Notes: generated by a model not told the origin, from the sequence alone. A stretch of 62,600 bases of DNA from an uncultured Senegalimassilia sp. (GCF_934636665.1 NZ_CAKUAT010000017.1:1-62600); one strand, 5' to 3'; counted from the first letter of the stretch, positions 7,489-16,891 are shown. Numbers and translations: made by a program.

Positions 7489-10119
7489 ATGCCTGAGAAG
7501 AAAGTGGCCGTCATCGACGGCAACTCGTTGATGCACCGCGCCTTCCACGCGGTGCCGCCGACCATGAACGCCCCGGACGGCACGCCCACCAATGCGGTGT
7601 TCGGCTTCATAGCCATGCTGCTCAAGTTCATCGACATCTCCAATCCCGACGCCATCGTGTGCGCTTTCGATGCCGGGCGCCCGAAATTCCGCACCGAGGC
7701 GCTCGAGCAATACAAAGCCCAGCGCCCTCCCATGGACCCGGGCCTGAAGGCGCAGTTCCCCATCATCGAGGAGCTCCTCGAGTCCATGAGCATCCCCGTG
7801 GTGCGCGTGACGGGCTGGGAAGGCGACGATATCCTGGGAACCGTGGCGGCCCGCGACGAGGCGCTGGGCTATCGCACGCTGCTGGTCTCGGGCGATAAGG
7901 ATGTCTACCAGCTGTGCTCCGAGCTCACGCACGTGGTCACCACGCGCAAGGGCATCACCGACGTGGCCATCTACGGCCCCGGCGAGGTGCGCGAGCGTTA
8001 CGGCGTGGAGCCGTCGCAGTTCCCCGATTTTCTGGGACTGAAGGGCGACAGCTCCGACAACATCCCCGGCGTGCCGGGCGTGGGCGACAAAACCGCGGCG
8101 AAGCTGCTGGGCGCCTATGGCAGCCTTGAGGGCATCTACGAGCATATCGACGAGCTGCGCGGCAAGCAGAAGGAGCGCATGGAGGAAAACCGCGAGGCGG
8201 CGTTCACCAGCCGCAAGGTTGCCACCATCGTGCGCGACCTGGATTTCCCCTTGGACCTTGAGGGGGCGGCGTTCCCGGCGTTCAGCGCGCAGGCCGTTAC
8301 CGAGGCGTTCTCGAAGTATCGTTTCAATTCGCATCTGACGCGTGTGCTCAAGCTGGTGGGCGAGGCCCCTCAGCGCGAATCCGCGGCTATCGAGGTGGGG
8401 CAGGTTCTGCACGGCGAAGAGGCCGAGAAGCTTGTGGACGCGGTTCTGGAATCGGGTGAGCAGGTGGGAGTGGCCATCGTGGATCCCGAGCAGGAGTCGC
8501 TGTTCGGCGGCGGGTCCGTTGTGGCCGTGTCCGCTTCGCAGGGCTGCGCCGTGTTTGCCGATGATGCCGCCTTCGCCCAGCTTGCGCGCTTGATCTCCGG
8601 CGGCAACTTCGCCGCGCTCGACGTGAAGGAGGCCCTGCATCGCGTCTATCCCGCCGATAACGCCCTTCCCACGCTGGTCGACGATGCGCAGCTCATGTCC
8701 ATGCGCGCTTTCGACCTGGGGCTTGCCGGATACGTTTTGAACTCGTCGGTGTCCGAGTATACCTACGACGTGCTGCTCGATACCTATATGGGCGGCGTGC
8801 TGCCCGAGGCGAAAACCGAGGAGCAGCGTGCCTGCGCGCAGGCCGCCGCGACACGCGCGCTGGTGGGCCCGCTTACCCGCGCCCTTAAAGACGAGGGCTC
8901 CGAGCGCGCTTATTTCGACATCGACTTGCCGCTCGTGGCGGTGCTTGCCATCATGGAGCGCACGGGCGCTGCCATCGACGTCGAGCGCCTTGCGCAGCTG
9001 GGCGCATCCACGGGGGAGCAGATCGAGGGCCTGCGCGCGCAAATCTACGAGCTTGCCGGCCAGGAGTTCAACGTGGATTCCCCCAAGCAGCTCGGCCATA
9101 TCCTGTTCGAGGTGCTCGGTCTGCCCGCGCGCAAGAAGACCCAGCGCGGCTATTCCACCGACGCCAAGGTGCTCAAGGACCTTGCCGAGGTCCACGAGCT
9201 GCCCGCGCTTGTGCTGCGCTATCGCGAGCTGGCGAAGATCAAGTCCACCTACATCGACGCCCTGCCGCGCATGCGCGCAGGCGACGGGCGCGTGCACTCC
9301 AGCTTCAACGAGACCGTCACCACCACCGGGCGCCTGTCCTCTTCGGACCCCAACCTGCAGAACATCCCCGTGCGCACGCAGTTCGGGCGCCACATCCGCG
9401 AGTGCTTCATCCCGCTCGAACCGGGCTGCAAGTTCCTTTCGGCGGACTACTCGCAGATCGAGCTGCGCCTGCTTGCGCACCTCTCCGGCGACGAGGCCCT
9501 TGTCCAGGCGTTCACCAGCGGCGCCGACTTCCACGCCTCCACGGCATCCCGCGTGTTCGACGTGCCCATCGACCAGGTCACGCCTGAGCAGCGCAGCCGC
9601 GCCAAGGCGGTGAACTTCGGCATCGTCTACGGCCAGCAGGCGTTCGGGCTGGCGCAAAGCCTGGGGATCCCCATCGCCGAGGCCAAGGGCATGATCGACC
9701 GCTACTTCGAGGTGCACCCCGGCGTGCGCGCCTATCTCGACGAAACGGTCGAGCAGGCCCGCGCCAAAGGCTATGCGGAAACCATGTTCGGGAGAAAGCG
9801 CCATATCCCCGAGCTGCACGCCGCCAACGGCAACACGCGCGGCTTCGGCGAGCGCACCGCCATGAACCACCCTATGCAGGGCAGCGCCGCCGACATCATC
9901 AAGCTCGCCATGCGCCAGGTGCAGCAGCGTCTCATGGAGGAGGGCTTCAAGGCCCGTCTGCTCGTGCAGGTGCACGACGAGCTGGACTTCAGCGTACCCG
10001 ATGGGGAAGTGGAGGCGCTCTCGGCCATGGTTCGCGACGTTATGGAACACGTGGTGGAGCTCAAGGTGCCCCTGCTCGCGGATATCTCGGCTGCCGATAC
10101 CTGGGCTGAAGCGCACTAG
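7489..10119 (+). CDS. polA: DNA polymerase I (probably without proofreading)
   Basis: An 876-residue DNA polymerase I for Okazaki-fragment maturation and repair. The N-terminal 5'-3' exonuclease/flap domain (about 1-290) has GWEGDDILGT, SGDKDVYQL and GLKGDSSDNIPGVPGVG. The C-terminal polymerase domain holds motif A (DYSQIELRLLAHLSGD), motif B (RSRAKAVNFGIVYGQ) and motif C (LVQVHDELDF). The middle region (about 300-470) keeps the size of the 3'-5' exonuclease domain, but I see no DxE or later exonuclease acidic motif, so proofreading is probably lost, as known in several PolA lineages. The start at 7489 (MPEKKVAVIDGNSLMHR) matches the family; an upstream frame to 7453 overlaps the promoter. 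Confidence 0.95.
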   Translation: MPEKKVAVIDGNSLMHRAFHAVPPTMNAPDGTPTNAVFGFIAMLLKFIDISNPDAIVCAFDAGRPKFRTEALEQYKAQRPPMDPGLKAQFPIIEELLESMSIPVVRVTGWEGDDILGTVAARDEALGYRTLLVSGDKDVYQLCSELTHVVTTRKGITDVAIYGPGEVRERYGVEPSQFPDFLGLKGDSSDNIPGVPGVGDKTAAKLLGAYGSLEGIYEHIDELRGKQKERMEENREAAFTSRKVATIVRDLDFPLDLEGAAFPAFSAQAVTEAFSKYRFNSHLTRVLKLVGEAPQRESAAIEVGQVLHGEEAEKLVDAVLESGEQVGVAIVDPEQESLFGGGSVVAVSASQGCAVFADDAAFAQLARLISGGNFAALDVKEALHRVYPADNALPTLVDDAQLMSMRAFDLGLAGYVLNSSVSEYTYDVLLDTYMGGVLPEAKTEEQRACAQAAATRALVGPLTRALKDEGSERAYFDIDLPLVAVLAIMERTGAAIDVERLAQLGASTGEQIEGLRAQIYELAGQEFNVDSPKQLGHILFEVLGLPARKKTQRGYSTDAKVLKDLAEVHELPALVLRYRELAKIKSTYIDALPRMRAGDGRVHSSFNETVTTTGRLSSSDPNLQNIPVRTQFGRHIRECFIPLEPGCKFLSADYSQIELRLLAHLSGDEALVQAFTSGADFHASTASRVFDVPIDQVTPEQRSRAKAVNFGIVYGQQAFGLAQSLGIPIAEAKGMIDRYFEVHPGVRAYLDETVEQARAKGYAETMFGRKRHIPELHAANGNTRGFGERTAMNHPMQGSAADIIKLAMRQVQQRLMEEGFKARLLVQVHDELDFSVPDGEVEALSAMVRDVMEHVVELKVPLLADISAADTWAEAH

Positions 10120-10278
10120 CTTGTGGGTATTTCGTGGAGCGCGGCGACAATGCGGAAAAAGCCGGCAACGCCGCCGCGTGTGTCCACAACATCTGGTATC
10201 ATATCGAATGTTGTGCCCGAGGAGGCGCAGCGGAAATAAGTGCGATGATACGCGGAGACTGTGCATTCGATCACTTCG

Positions 10279-10307
10279 TTGACTTGCTACGGTCGCGCTG
10301 CTAAGCT
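10279..10307 (+). promoter_or_regulatory. Promoter of rplU-rpmA
   Basis: TTGACT (10279-10284), a 17-nt spacer and TAAGCT (10302-10307) lie 35 bases before the rplU ATG. The short leader has no obvious L21 regulatory structure. Confidence 0.55.
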
Positions 10308-10342
10308 ATCGCCTTGCGTTTATTTCGAAAGTAGGAGAAAAC

Positions 10343-10648
10343 ATGTACGCAATCGTGAAAACGGGCGGCAAGCAGTACAAGGTTGCCGTCGGGGACAAGC
10401 TCAACATCGAGAAGCTGGACGCCGAGGTCGGCGCCACCGTCGAGCTTCCGGTCATCTGCTTCGTCGACGGTTCCACCGTCGAGGCCGATCCGGCCAAGGC
10501 AGCTGCCAAGAAGGTCACCGCTGAGGTCGTCGAGCAGTTCAAGGGCCCCAAGCAGCTGGTGTTCAAGTTCAAGAAGCGCAAGAACTACAAGAAGCTGCGC
10601 GGCCATCGCCAGCAGCTCACGCGCGTTGAAATCAAGTCCATCGCTTAA
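10343..10648 (+). CDS. rplU: 50S ribosomal protein L21
   Basis: A 101-residue L21, a 23S rRNA-binding protein of the large ribosomal subunit. It opens with the family signature MYAIVKTGGKQYKV and ends with the basic KFKKRKNYKKLRGHRQ segment and FTxVxI-like LTRVEIKSI. The length matches the family. GTAGGAG precedes the ATG. rpmA follows after 18 bases, the conserved rplU-rpmA pair. Downstream lies obgE, giving the widespread L21-L27-Obg order. Confidence 0.97.
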   Translation: MYAIVKTGGKQYKVAVGDKLNIEKLDAEVGATVELPVICFVDGSTVEADPAKAAAKKVTAEVVEQFKGPKQLVFKFKKRKNYKKLRGHRQQLTRVEIKSIA

Positions 10649-10666
10649 TTGTAAGGAGGGAATGAA

Positions 10667-10918
10667 ATGGCACATAAGAAAGGTCTCGGTTCTACCCGTA
10701 ACGGCCGCGATTCCCACGCAAAACGACTGGGCGTGAAGATGTTCGCCGGCCAGCAGATCAAGACGGGCCAGATCATCGTCCGTCAGCGCGGCACCAAGTT
10801 CCATCCCGGCGACAACGTCGGCCGTGGCAAGGACGACACGCTGTTCGCTCTGTGCGACGGCACGCTGGAGTTCACGCGCGGCGTGAAGCGTCGCGTGCAT
10901 GTCCGCCCCCAGGCGTAG
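10667..10918 (+). CDS. rpmA: 50S ribosomal protein L27
   Basis: An 83-residue L27, whose N-terminus reaches the peptidyl-transferase centre. It starts MAHKKGLGSTRNGRDS, so there is no cleavable N-terminal extension of the kind found in Firmicutes L27. GRDSHAKRLGVK, RGTKFHPGDNVGRGKDDTLFA and the C-terminal VHV are standard. AAGGAGGG precedes the ATG. It is co-transcribed with rplU and followed by a strong terminator. Confidence 0.97.
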   Translation: MAHKKGLGSTRNGRDSHAKRLGVKMFAGQQIKTGQIIVRQRGTKFHPGDNVGRGKDDTLFALCDGTLEFTRGVKRRVHVRPQA

Positions 10919-10959
10919 CACAAGCCGCACGCGTGTGCGTGGCATCTATGCATTCGCGA

Positions 10960-10988
10960 AGCCCCCTGCCTTGCAGGGGGCTTTTTTC
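10960..10988 (+). terminator. Strong Rho-independent terminator after rpmA
   Basis: A 9-bp GC-rich perfect stem (10961-10969 with 10973-10981, loop CTT) is followed by six Ts. It separates rplU-rpmA from obgE. TACAAT at 10992-10997, right after it, is a likely -10 for obgE. Confidence 0.9.
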
Positions 10989-11038
10989 GTATACAATCAG
11001 GCGATACACGCAATCCTAAAACCGATGGAGGTCACATC

Positions 11039-12433
11039 GTGTTCATTGATAAAGTCCGAATCCACGTTAAGGGCGGCGACGGCGGCGCCGGCTGCATGTC
11101 GTTTCGCCGTGAGGCCCATGTGCCCAAGGGCGGTCCCGACGGCGGCGACGGCGGCCATGGCGGCAACGTGGTGCTTGAAGCCGATGCCAGCGTGTCCTCG
11201 CTGATCGACTACCGTTTCAAGCATCACTTCAAGGCCGAGCGCGGCACGCACGGCAAGGGCAGCCGTATGCACGGCGCCACGGGCGACGACTTGGTGCTCA
11301 AGGTGCCGGTGGGCACCGTGGTGCACGAGTACTTCGAGGAATCGAAGGAAACCGGCGAGCTTATGGCCGATCTCACCCACGACGGCGAGCGCATCACCGT
11401 GGCCGACGGCGGCATGGGCGGCCGCGGCAACATCCACTTCGTCACCTCCACGCGCCGCGCGCCGGCGTTCGCCGAGTTGGGCGAGCCTGCGCAGGAGCGC
11501 TGGATCGAGCTTGAGATGAAGCTCATGGCCGACGCGGCGCTTGTGGGCATGCCCTCTGCCGGCAAAAGCTCGCTCATTTCGAAGATCTCGGCGGCCCGCC
11601 CGAAGATCGCCGATTACCCGTTCACCACGCTTGTTCCCAACCTGGGCGTGGCGCGTTCGGGTGACTTGAGCTTCGTCGTGGCCGACATCCCCGGTCTCAT
11701 CGAGGGCGCGCACGAAGGGCGCGGCCTGGGCCACGAGTTCCTTCGCCATATCGAGCGCACCGCGCTCATCGTGCATGTGGTCGACCTCACGGGCGACTGG
11801 GAGGGCCGCGACCCGCTCGATGACTACAAGATCATCAACAACGAGCTGGCGCTTTATGCCGACGAGCTGGCTGCGCGCCCGCGCATCGTGGTGGCCAACA
11901 AGATCGACGTCACGGGCGCCGAAGAGGCGCTTGAGCGCCTGAAGGCGCAGGTCAAGGCTGATTCCATTGCCGCTGCCGGCGGCAACGAGTTCGCGCCGAG
12001 CCCCATCGACCCGAAGGTGTACTGCATCAGCGCGCTCACCGGCGAGGGCGTGGACAGCCTGAAGGCCGCCATCGCCAACCAGGTCCACGAGCTTCGCGAG
12101 CAGGCTCGCCAGGCCGAGGCGTCCGACGTGCAGTACGAGCACGTGTGGGAGCTCAAGCGCGAGGCTCGCGACAAGCGCTTCACCGTGCGCAAGCTCTCCG
12201 AGGGCGTGTTCCGCGTGGTGGGCACCCAGGTCGAGCGCATGGTGGTGCAGTGCGATTGGGAAAACGAGGAGGCAGTGGTGTTTTTGCAGCACCGCCTCAA
12301 GCGCGTGGGCGTCGAAGAGGCGCTCGAGAAGGCGGGCGCCGTCGATGGCGACGAGATCCGCATTTGCGGTCGCGCCTTCGAGTTTGAGTCCACCAGGACG
12401 GCCGCCGATCTGTTCGAGGAGCTTGATATCTAA
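11039..12433 (+). CDS. obgE: GTPase Obg/CgtA
   Basis: A 464-residue ribosome-associated GTPase acting in 50S assembly and stress signalling. It has the glycine-rich Obg fold (about 1-158, with GGDGGAGCMSFRRE and GGDGGHGGNVV), the G domain (P-loop GMPSAGKSSL, switch II DIPGLIEGA, NKID) and a C-terminal OCT domain. The start is GTG at 11039 with GGAGG seven bases upstream. Its TAA shares a base with the proB ATG (TAATG), so it heads the obgE-proB-proA-nadD-rsfS run. This order is common in Gram-positive genomes. Confidence 0.96.
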   Translation: MFIDKVRIHVKGGDGGAGCMSFRREAHVPKGGPDGGDGGHGGNVVLEADASVSSLIDYRFKHHFKAERGTHGKGSRMHGATGDDLVLKVPVGTVVHEYFEESKETGELMADLTHDGERITVADGGMGGRGNIHFVTSTRRAPAFAELGEPAQERWIELEMKLMADAALVGMPSAGKSSLISKISAARPKIADYPFTTLVPNLGVARSGDLSFVVADIPGLIEGAHEGRGLGHEFLRHIERTALIVHVVDLTGDWEGRDPLDDYKIINNELALYADELAARPRIVVANKIDVTGAEEALERLKAQVKADSIAAAGGNEFAPSPIDPKVYCISALTGEGVDSLKAAIANQVHELREQARQAEASDVQYEHVWELKREARDKRFTVRKLSEGVFRVVGTQVERMVVQCDWENEEAVVFLQHRLKRVGVEEALEKAGAVDGDEIRICGRAFEFESTRTAADLFEELDI

Positions 12434-13575
12434 TGGAGCAGCTGGATGCTAGGGAAGGCGCCGCACGGCGCCTGGTCATAAAAATCGGGTCTTCGACGCT
12501 TACCACGTCGGAGAGCAGCATCGATTACGAGTACCTGGCGGCGCTTGCCGACCAGATCGCGAAGGTGCGCGCCGCCGGTTGGCAGCCCGTCATCGTCACG
12601 TCGGCCGCCATCGCGTGCGGCCTTGAGGCCCTGGGCATCCAGAAGCGCCCCAGCGACATGCCAAGCTTGCAGGCCGCGGCGTCGGTGGGGCAGTCGGCTT
12701 TGGCCACGGCGTATGCCGAGGTGTTCGCGCGCCACGGCATCGTCACCTCCACGGTATTGCTGACCCGTCGCGACACCGCCGACCGCCACGCGTACCTGCA
12801 CGCCCGCAACACGCTTCTGCGCTTGCTGGAGCTGGGCGTGGTGCCCATCATCAACGAGAACGACACCGTCGCCGTCGAGCAGATCAAGTTCGGCGACAAC
12901 GACACGCTCGCCGCGCTTGCCGCGTGCCTCATCGACGCCGACCTCATGGTCATCCTGTCGGATATCGACGGCCTCTACGACGGCAATCCGAACACCAACC
13001 CCGACGCCAAGCTCATCCCGCACGTGGAAAGCATCGGGCCCGAGATCTTGGCGGTCGCCGGCGGTGCGGGCTCCACCGTGGGTTCGGGCGGCATGATCAC
13101 CAAGATCAAGGCCGCGCGCGTGCTCATGGTGGCCGGCATCCCCATGATCATCTGCTATGGCCGCCAGTCCCACGTGGTCGAGGACGCTGCGGCGGGCAAG
13201 CCCGTCGGCACGCGCTTCTCGGCGCTGAACAAGCCCCACGAGATCACGCCCCGCAAGCTGTGGATCGCCCTTGGCGATTCGGCGCGCGGCGCGGTGGTGG
13301 TCGACGAGGGCGCGAAATCGGCGCTTATCGAGCATGGCAAATCCCTGCTCTGCGTGGGCGTCGCTAGCGTGGAGGGTCGCTTCGAGGCCGGCGACATCGT
13401 CGACATCAAAGACCTCGCGGGCCATCTGTTCGCCCGCGGCCGTGCGGCGTTCTCCGCCGATGAGGTGGAGCTTGCCTGCGGCAAAACGCGCGAGGCGCTC
13501 GAGCGCAACCGCTTGCTCGCCGCGCTGACCCAGCGTCCGTTGGTGCATCGCGATGAGCTGGTGGTCTTCGAATAG
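12433..13575 (+). CDS. proB: Glutamate 5-kinase
   Basis: A 380-residue enzyme that phosphorylates glutamate to gamma-glutamyl phosphate, the first and feedback-controlled step of proline synthesis. The amino-acid-kinase domain (about 13-270) shows VIKIGSSTLT, GVVPIINENDTVA, FGDND and SDIDGLYDGNP. A C-terminal PUA domain (about 290-375) is present, as in the long bacterial form. It overlaps obgE by one base and is followed by proA. Confidence 0.95.
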   Translation: MEQLDAREGAARRLVIKIGSSTLTTSESSIDYEYLAALADQIAKVRAAGWQPVIVTSAAIACGLEALGIQKRPSDMPSLQAAASVGQSALATAYAEVFARHGIVTSTVLLTRRDTADRHAYLHARNTLLRLLELGVVPIINENDTVAVEQIKFGDNDTLAALAACLIDADLMVILSDIDGLYDGNPNTNPDAKLIPHVESIGPEILAVAGGAGSTVGSGGMITKIKAARVLMVAGIPMIICYGRQSHVVEDAAAGKPVGTRFSALNKPHEITPRKLWIALGDSARGAVVVDEGAKSALIEHGKSLLCVGVASVEGRFEAGDIVDIKDLAGHLFARGRAAFSADEVELACGKTREALERNRLLAALTQRPLVHRDELVVFE

Positions 13576-13623
13576 GGGCGTGCGCCCCATGCTTTGGATA
13601 TACGACAGAATGTGAGTCCGATC

Positions 13624-14931
13624 ATGCTGGAACAGGAAGTGCTGGCGGTCGCGCAGGCCGCCAAGGATGCGAGCCCGGCGCTTGCGCAGGCGACCGTGCA
13701 GGAGCGCAACGCCGCATTGACCGCCATGGCCCGGGCGCTGCGCGAGCAATCTGGGGCCATCGTGGCCGCCAACGCCCAGGATATGGACGCTGCGCGTCAG
13801 GCGGGCACGAAGGAAAGCCTGCTCGATCGCCTGATGCTCGACGAGGGGCGCGTTGCGGCCATGGCCGATGCGCTCGAGGACCTGGTGGCGCTTCCCGACC
13901 CGCTCGACCGCGTGTTCGATTCGCGCACGCTCGATAGCGGCATCCGGCTTTCGCGCGTGGCCGTCCCGCTCGGCGTGGTGGCCGTGGTCTACGAGGCGCG
14001 CCCCAACGTCACGGCCGATGCCGCGGGCATCTGCCTGAAATCGGGCAACGCCTGCGTGCTGCGCGGCGGTTCCATGGCCGCCAAGTCCTGCGCGGCCATC
14101 GCGCACGTGCTCCACGATGCCGCCGTTTCGGCCGGCATGCCCGCCGGCTGCATCGGTATCATCGAGTCCACCGACCGCGCCGCGGCCGACGTGCTCATGG
14201 GCCTGCGCGGCGTGGTCGACGTGCTCGTGCCGCGCGGCGGCGCGGGCCTGATCGCCCATTGCGTCGATTGCGCGAAGGTCCCCGTTATCGAAACAGGCAC
14301 GGGCAACTGCCACGTGTACGTGCATTCCACGGCAGATCTCGATATGGCGCGAAACATCGTCGTCAACGCGAAATGCCGCCGCTACGGCGTCTGCAACACC
14401 TGCGAGACGCTGCTCGTCGACCAGGCCGTGGCCGAGCGGTTCCTGCCCGAGCTGTTCGGCATGCTCGCCGACAAGGGCGTGCGCATCCACGGCGATGAGC
14501 TTGCGTGCAAGGCCGCCCTTGCCGCCGGTGAAAAGCGGTTACCGACCGATGCCGCGCTGCAGGTCGAGCGCGCCTCCGAGCAGGATTGGGAAACGGAGTA
14601 CCTTTCGCCCGATCTGGCCGTGCGCTGCGTCAGCGGCCCCGAGCAGGCTATCGACCATATCAACCGCTACGGCACGATGCACTCCGAGGCCATCGTCGCC
14701 GATTCGCAGCTTCCCGAAGGCGCGACCGCCATCGAGCGGTTCGTCAACGAAGTGGATGCGGCCGCGGTGTACGTGAACGCCTCCACCGCGTTCACCGACG
14801 GCGGCATGTTCGGCCTGGGCGCGGAAATCGGCATCTCCACGCAGAAGCTGCACGTGCGCGGCCCCTTCGCGCTCGAGGGCCTGACCTCGTACAAGTACGT
14901 GCTGCGCGGCTCGGGGCAGGTGCGCGCCTAG
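13624..14931 (+). CDS. proA: Gamma-glutamyl phosphate reductase
   Basis: A 435-residue NADPH-dependent aldehyde-dehydrogenase-superfamily enzyme that reduces gamma-glutamyl phosphate to the semialdehyde for proline synthesis. EARPNVTADAAGICLKSGNA, VLRGGSMA and ETGTGNCHVYV are present, and the catalytic cysteine is in the segment YGVCNTCETLL. ATG 13624 (MLEQEVLAVAQ) was chosen; an in-frame TTG at 13594 adds ten residues without an SD. No strong SD is visible for either, so coupling to proB translation is likely. nadD starts two bases after the stop. Confidence 0.94.
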   Translation: MLEQEVLAVAQAAKDASPALAQATVQERNAALTAMARALREQSGAIVAANAQDMDAARQAGTKESLLDRLMLDEGRVAAMADALEDLVALPDPLDRVFDSRTLDSGIRLSRVAVPLGVVAVVYEARPNVTADAAGICLKSGNACVLRGGSMAAKSCAAIAHVLHDAAVSAGMPAGCIGIIESTDRAAADVLMGLRGVVDVLVPRGGAGLIAHCVDCAKVPVIETGTGNCHVYVHSTADLDMARNIVVNAKCRRYGVCNTCETLLVDQAVAERFLPELFGMLADKGVRIHGDELACKAALAAGEKRLPTDAALQVERASEQDWETEYLSPDLAVRCVSGPEQAIDHINRYGTMHSEAIVADSQLPEGATAIERFVNEVDAAAVYVNASTAFTDGGMFGLGAEIGISTQKLHVRGPFALEGLTSYKYVLRGSGQVRA

Positions 14932-14932
14932 G

Positions 14933-16330
14933 ATGGGCATTACGCAAGCCAGCGTCGATGCCGGGTGCGCGCAAGCGGCGGCTGCGCCCGTGGTCTGCGA
15001 GCGTTTCGACGATCTTGGGGCCGACGGCCGCCCGGTGCGCCTCGGCATCATGGGCGGCACGTTCGACCCCATCCACATCGGACATCTGGCCTGCGCCGAG
15101 CAGGCGCGCGAGGCGTTCGGTCTGGATGCGGTGGTGTTCATCCCCGCGGGGAAGCCGGCGTTCAAGCTCAAGCGCGACGTCACGCCCGCCGAACAGCGCT
15201 TCGAGATGTGCCGCCTGGCGGTGCGGGGCAACCCCGCCTTCGATGTCAGCCGCATCGAGATCGACCGCCCGGGCGTCACCTACACGGCCGATACGCTGCG
15301 CCAGCTTCGTGAACATTATCCGGGAAACGTGGCGCTGTTCTTCATCACGGGCGCGGATGCGGTATGCTCCATCTTGAAGTGGCGCGAAAGCGCCGCCATC
15401 GCCAGCATGGCGGAGTTGATCGCCGCAACGCGGCCGGGGTACGCCCTTTCCGAGGAAACCCGGCTCACCATAGAGCGGTCGGGCAACTTCCGTATCCACA
15501 TGCTGGAGGCAACGGGGCTGGCCGTGTCGTCAAGCTATCTGCGCGCCCGCGTGCAAGCGGGCAAATCCATTCGTTATTTGACGGTGCAGCGGGTGCTCGA
15601 CTATATTGCCGCCCATGGGCTCTATGGTTGGAAGCGGAACAGGGAAGCGGTGTGCGAAGTGAGCGAAGTCGAACCAGATCAAGGCGTGCAGCTGCCGCAA
15701 GGAGCGGTCGATGTGCTCGGCGATGCGTTTTACCAGGCCCGACGTGATGACCTTGCGCAACGCGTGGGGCATAAGCGCTTCGAGCATTCCCTGGGGGTCT
15801 CCGAGACGGCGGCGCGCATGGCGCGGGTCTACGGACAGGATGAGCGTCTGGCCCGTCTGGCGGGTCTTTTGCATGACTGGGACAAGGGCTACGACAACGA
15901 GGGCATCCGCGCCCGCGCGGTCGAGCTCGGCATCGCCGACCAGCTGGCAAGCTATCTGGACATGCCCCATCTGCTGCACGGTCCCACCGCCGCGGCGGCG
16001 CTTGCCAGGAAATTCCCCGAGCTTCCGGCGCCGTTGCTGCAGGCCATCCGCCTGCACACCACCGGGGCCGTAGGCATGTCGCCGCTCGACCTTATCGTGT
16101 ACGTGGCCGACGTCATCGAGCCCGGGCGCTATTGCGCGGGCGTCGACAAGCTGCGCGATATGGTGGGGAAGGTGGAGCTTGAGGAGCTGTTCATGGCAAC
16201 GCTTGTCTATGTGGTGGGAAACCTCATCGAGCGTCGCAAGCTCATCCATCCCGATACCGTGACCGTTTGGAATTATTACGCGGCACGCGCACGTGAGCGC
16301 GCCGCAAACGATGCGAAAGGAAGCAAGTGA
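14933..16330 (+). CDS. nadD: Fused nicotinate-nucleotide adenylyltransferase and YqeK HD-domain hydrolase
   Basis: A 465-residue two-domain protein. Residues about 36-233 are NadD, which adenylates nicotinate mononucleotide in NAD synthesis, with GGTFDPIHIGHLACAEQA (the HxGH nucleotidyl-transfer motif) and the SSSYLRARV motif. Residues about 265-445 are a YqeK-type HD hydrolase, with HKRFEHSLGVS and LAGLLHDWDKGY; YqeK proteins cleave diadenosine tetraphosphate. nadD and yqeK are usually adjacent separate genes, so this is a fusion of neighbours. The first 35 residues have no family match; the ATG at 14933 is kept because it sits one base after the proA stop. rsfS overlaps the 3' end. Confidence 0.92.
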   Translation: MGITQASVDAGCAQAAAAPVVCERFDDLGADGRPVRLGIMGGTFDPIHIGHLACAEQAREAFGLDAVVFIPAGKPAFKLKRDVTPAEQRFEMCRLAVRGNPAFDVSRIEIDRPGVTYTADTLRQLREHYPGNVALFFITGADAVCSILKWRESAAIASMAELIAATRPGYALSEETRLTIERSGNFRIHMLEATGLAVSSSYLRARVQAGKSIRYLTVQRVLDYIAAHGLYGWKRNREAVCEVSEVEPDQGVQLPQGAVDVLGDAFYQARRDDLAQRVGHKRFEHSLGVSETAARMARVYGQDERLARLAGLLHDWDKGYDNEGIRARAVELGIADQLASYLDMPHLLHGPTAAAALARKFPELPAPLLQAIRLHTTGAVGMSPLDLIVYVADVIEPGRYCAGVDKLRDMVGKVELEELFMATLVYVVGNLIERRKLIHPDTVTVWNYYAARARERAANDAKGSK

Positions 16331-16812
16331 ACGAGGCAGTGGACAACAACGCCCCTATCAACCAGGGCGTGGACATGTACGGACGCCAGAAGCCCGACCT
16401 TCTCAGCCCGCGCGAGTGCGCCATCATCGCCGCACAGGCCGCTAACGAGAAGAAGGCCACCGATATCATGGTGCAGCAGGTCGGCGACCTGATCGGCGTC
16501 ACCGAGTACTTCGTCATCTGCACGGCGTCGAACAACCGTCAGGTCGATGCCGTGGTCGACGAGATCGAGGAGCAATGCCGTCTGCGCGGCGGCGCGAAGC
16601 CCTATCACATCGAGGGCACGGCCGACGGCACGTGGTCGCTGCTGGATTACGGCAGCTTCATTGTGCACGTGTTCCAGCCCGAAACGCGCGATTACTATCG
16701 CCTGGAGTCGCTGTGGAACGACGCGCCCCTGGTCGACTTGGAAGAGGAGGCCGGCTTGACCGACCTGACCTATTCCGAGCGCATCGCCAAGCTGATCGGC
16801 CGCGAAGCGTAG
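16327..16812 (+). CDS. rsfS: Ribosomal silencing factor RsfS
   Basis: A 161-residue RsfS/Iojap-family protein that binds L14 on the 50S subunit and blocks subunit joining when nutrients are low. Conserved parts include KKATDIMVQQVG, TEYFVICTASNNRQV and GSFIVHVFQPETRDYYRLESLW. The N-terminal ~25 residues extend beyond the usual start. The GTG at 16327 overlaps the TGA of the nadD fusion gene. It closes the obgE-proBA-nadD-yqeK-rsfS run. Confidence 0.94.
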   Translation: MNEAVDNNAPINQGVDMYGRQKPDLLSPRECAIIAAQAANEKKATDIMVQQVGDLIGVTEYFVICTASNNRQVDAVVDEIEEQCRLRGGAKPYHIEGTADGTWSLLDYGSFIVHVFQPETRDYYRLESLWNDAPLVDLEEEAGLTDLTYSERIAKLIGREA

Positions 16813-16859
16813 CGCTCCGTCGCCCCTAACCGTTCAAGGCGCCGCTGGTGCCGTTCGCA

Positions 16860-16891
16860 GATGCCCGCATGCTGCAAGGCGTGCGGGCATC
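16860..16891 (+). terminator. Inverted repeat after rsfS
   Basis: A perfect 10-bp inverted repeat (16860-16869 with 16882-16891, 12-nt loop) lies 48 bases after rsfS. It has no T-tract, so it may be a weak terminator or an mRNA 3' end protector. Confidence 0.45.

Noticed and set aside
7411..10266. Minus-strand 951-codon frame opposite polA
   Set aside because: Antisense of DNA polymerase I; no recognisable domain.
13594..13623. Upstream TTG start for proA
   Set aside because: It adds ten residues without an SD; the ATG at 13624 matches the normal N-terminus of the family.
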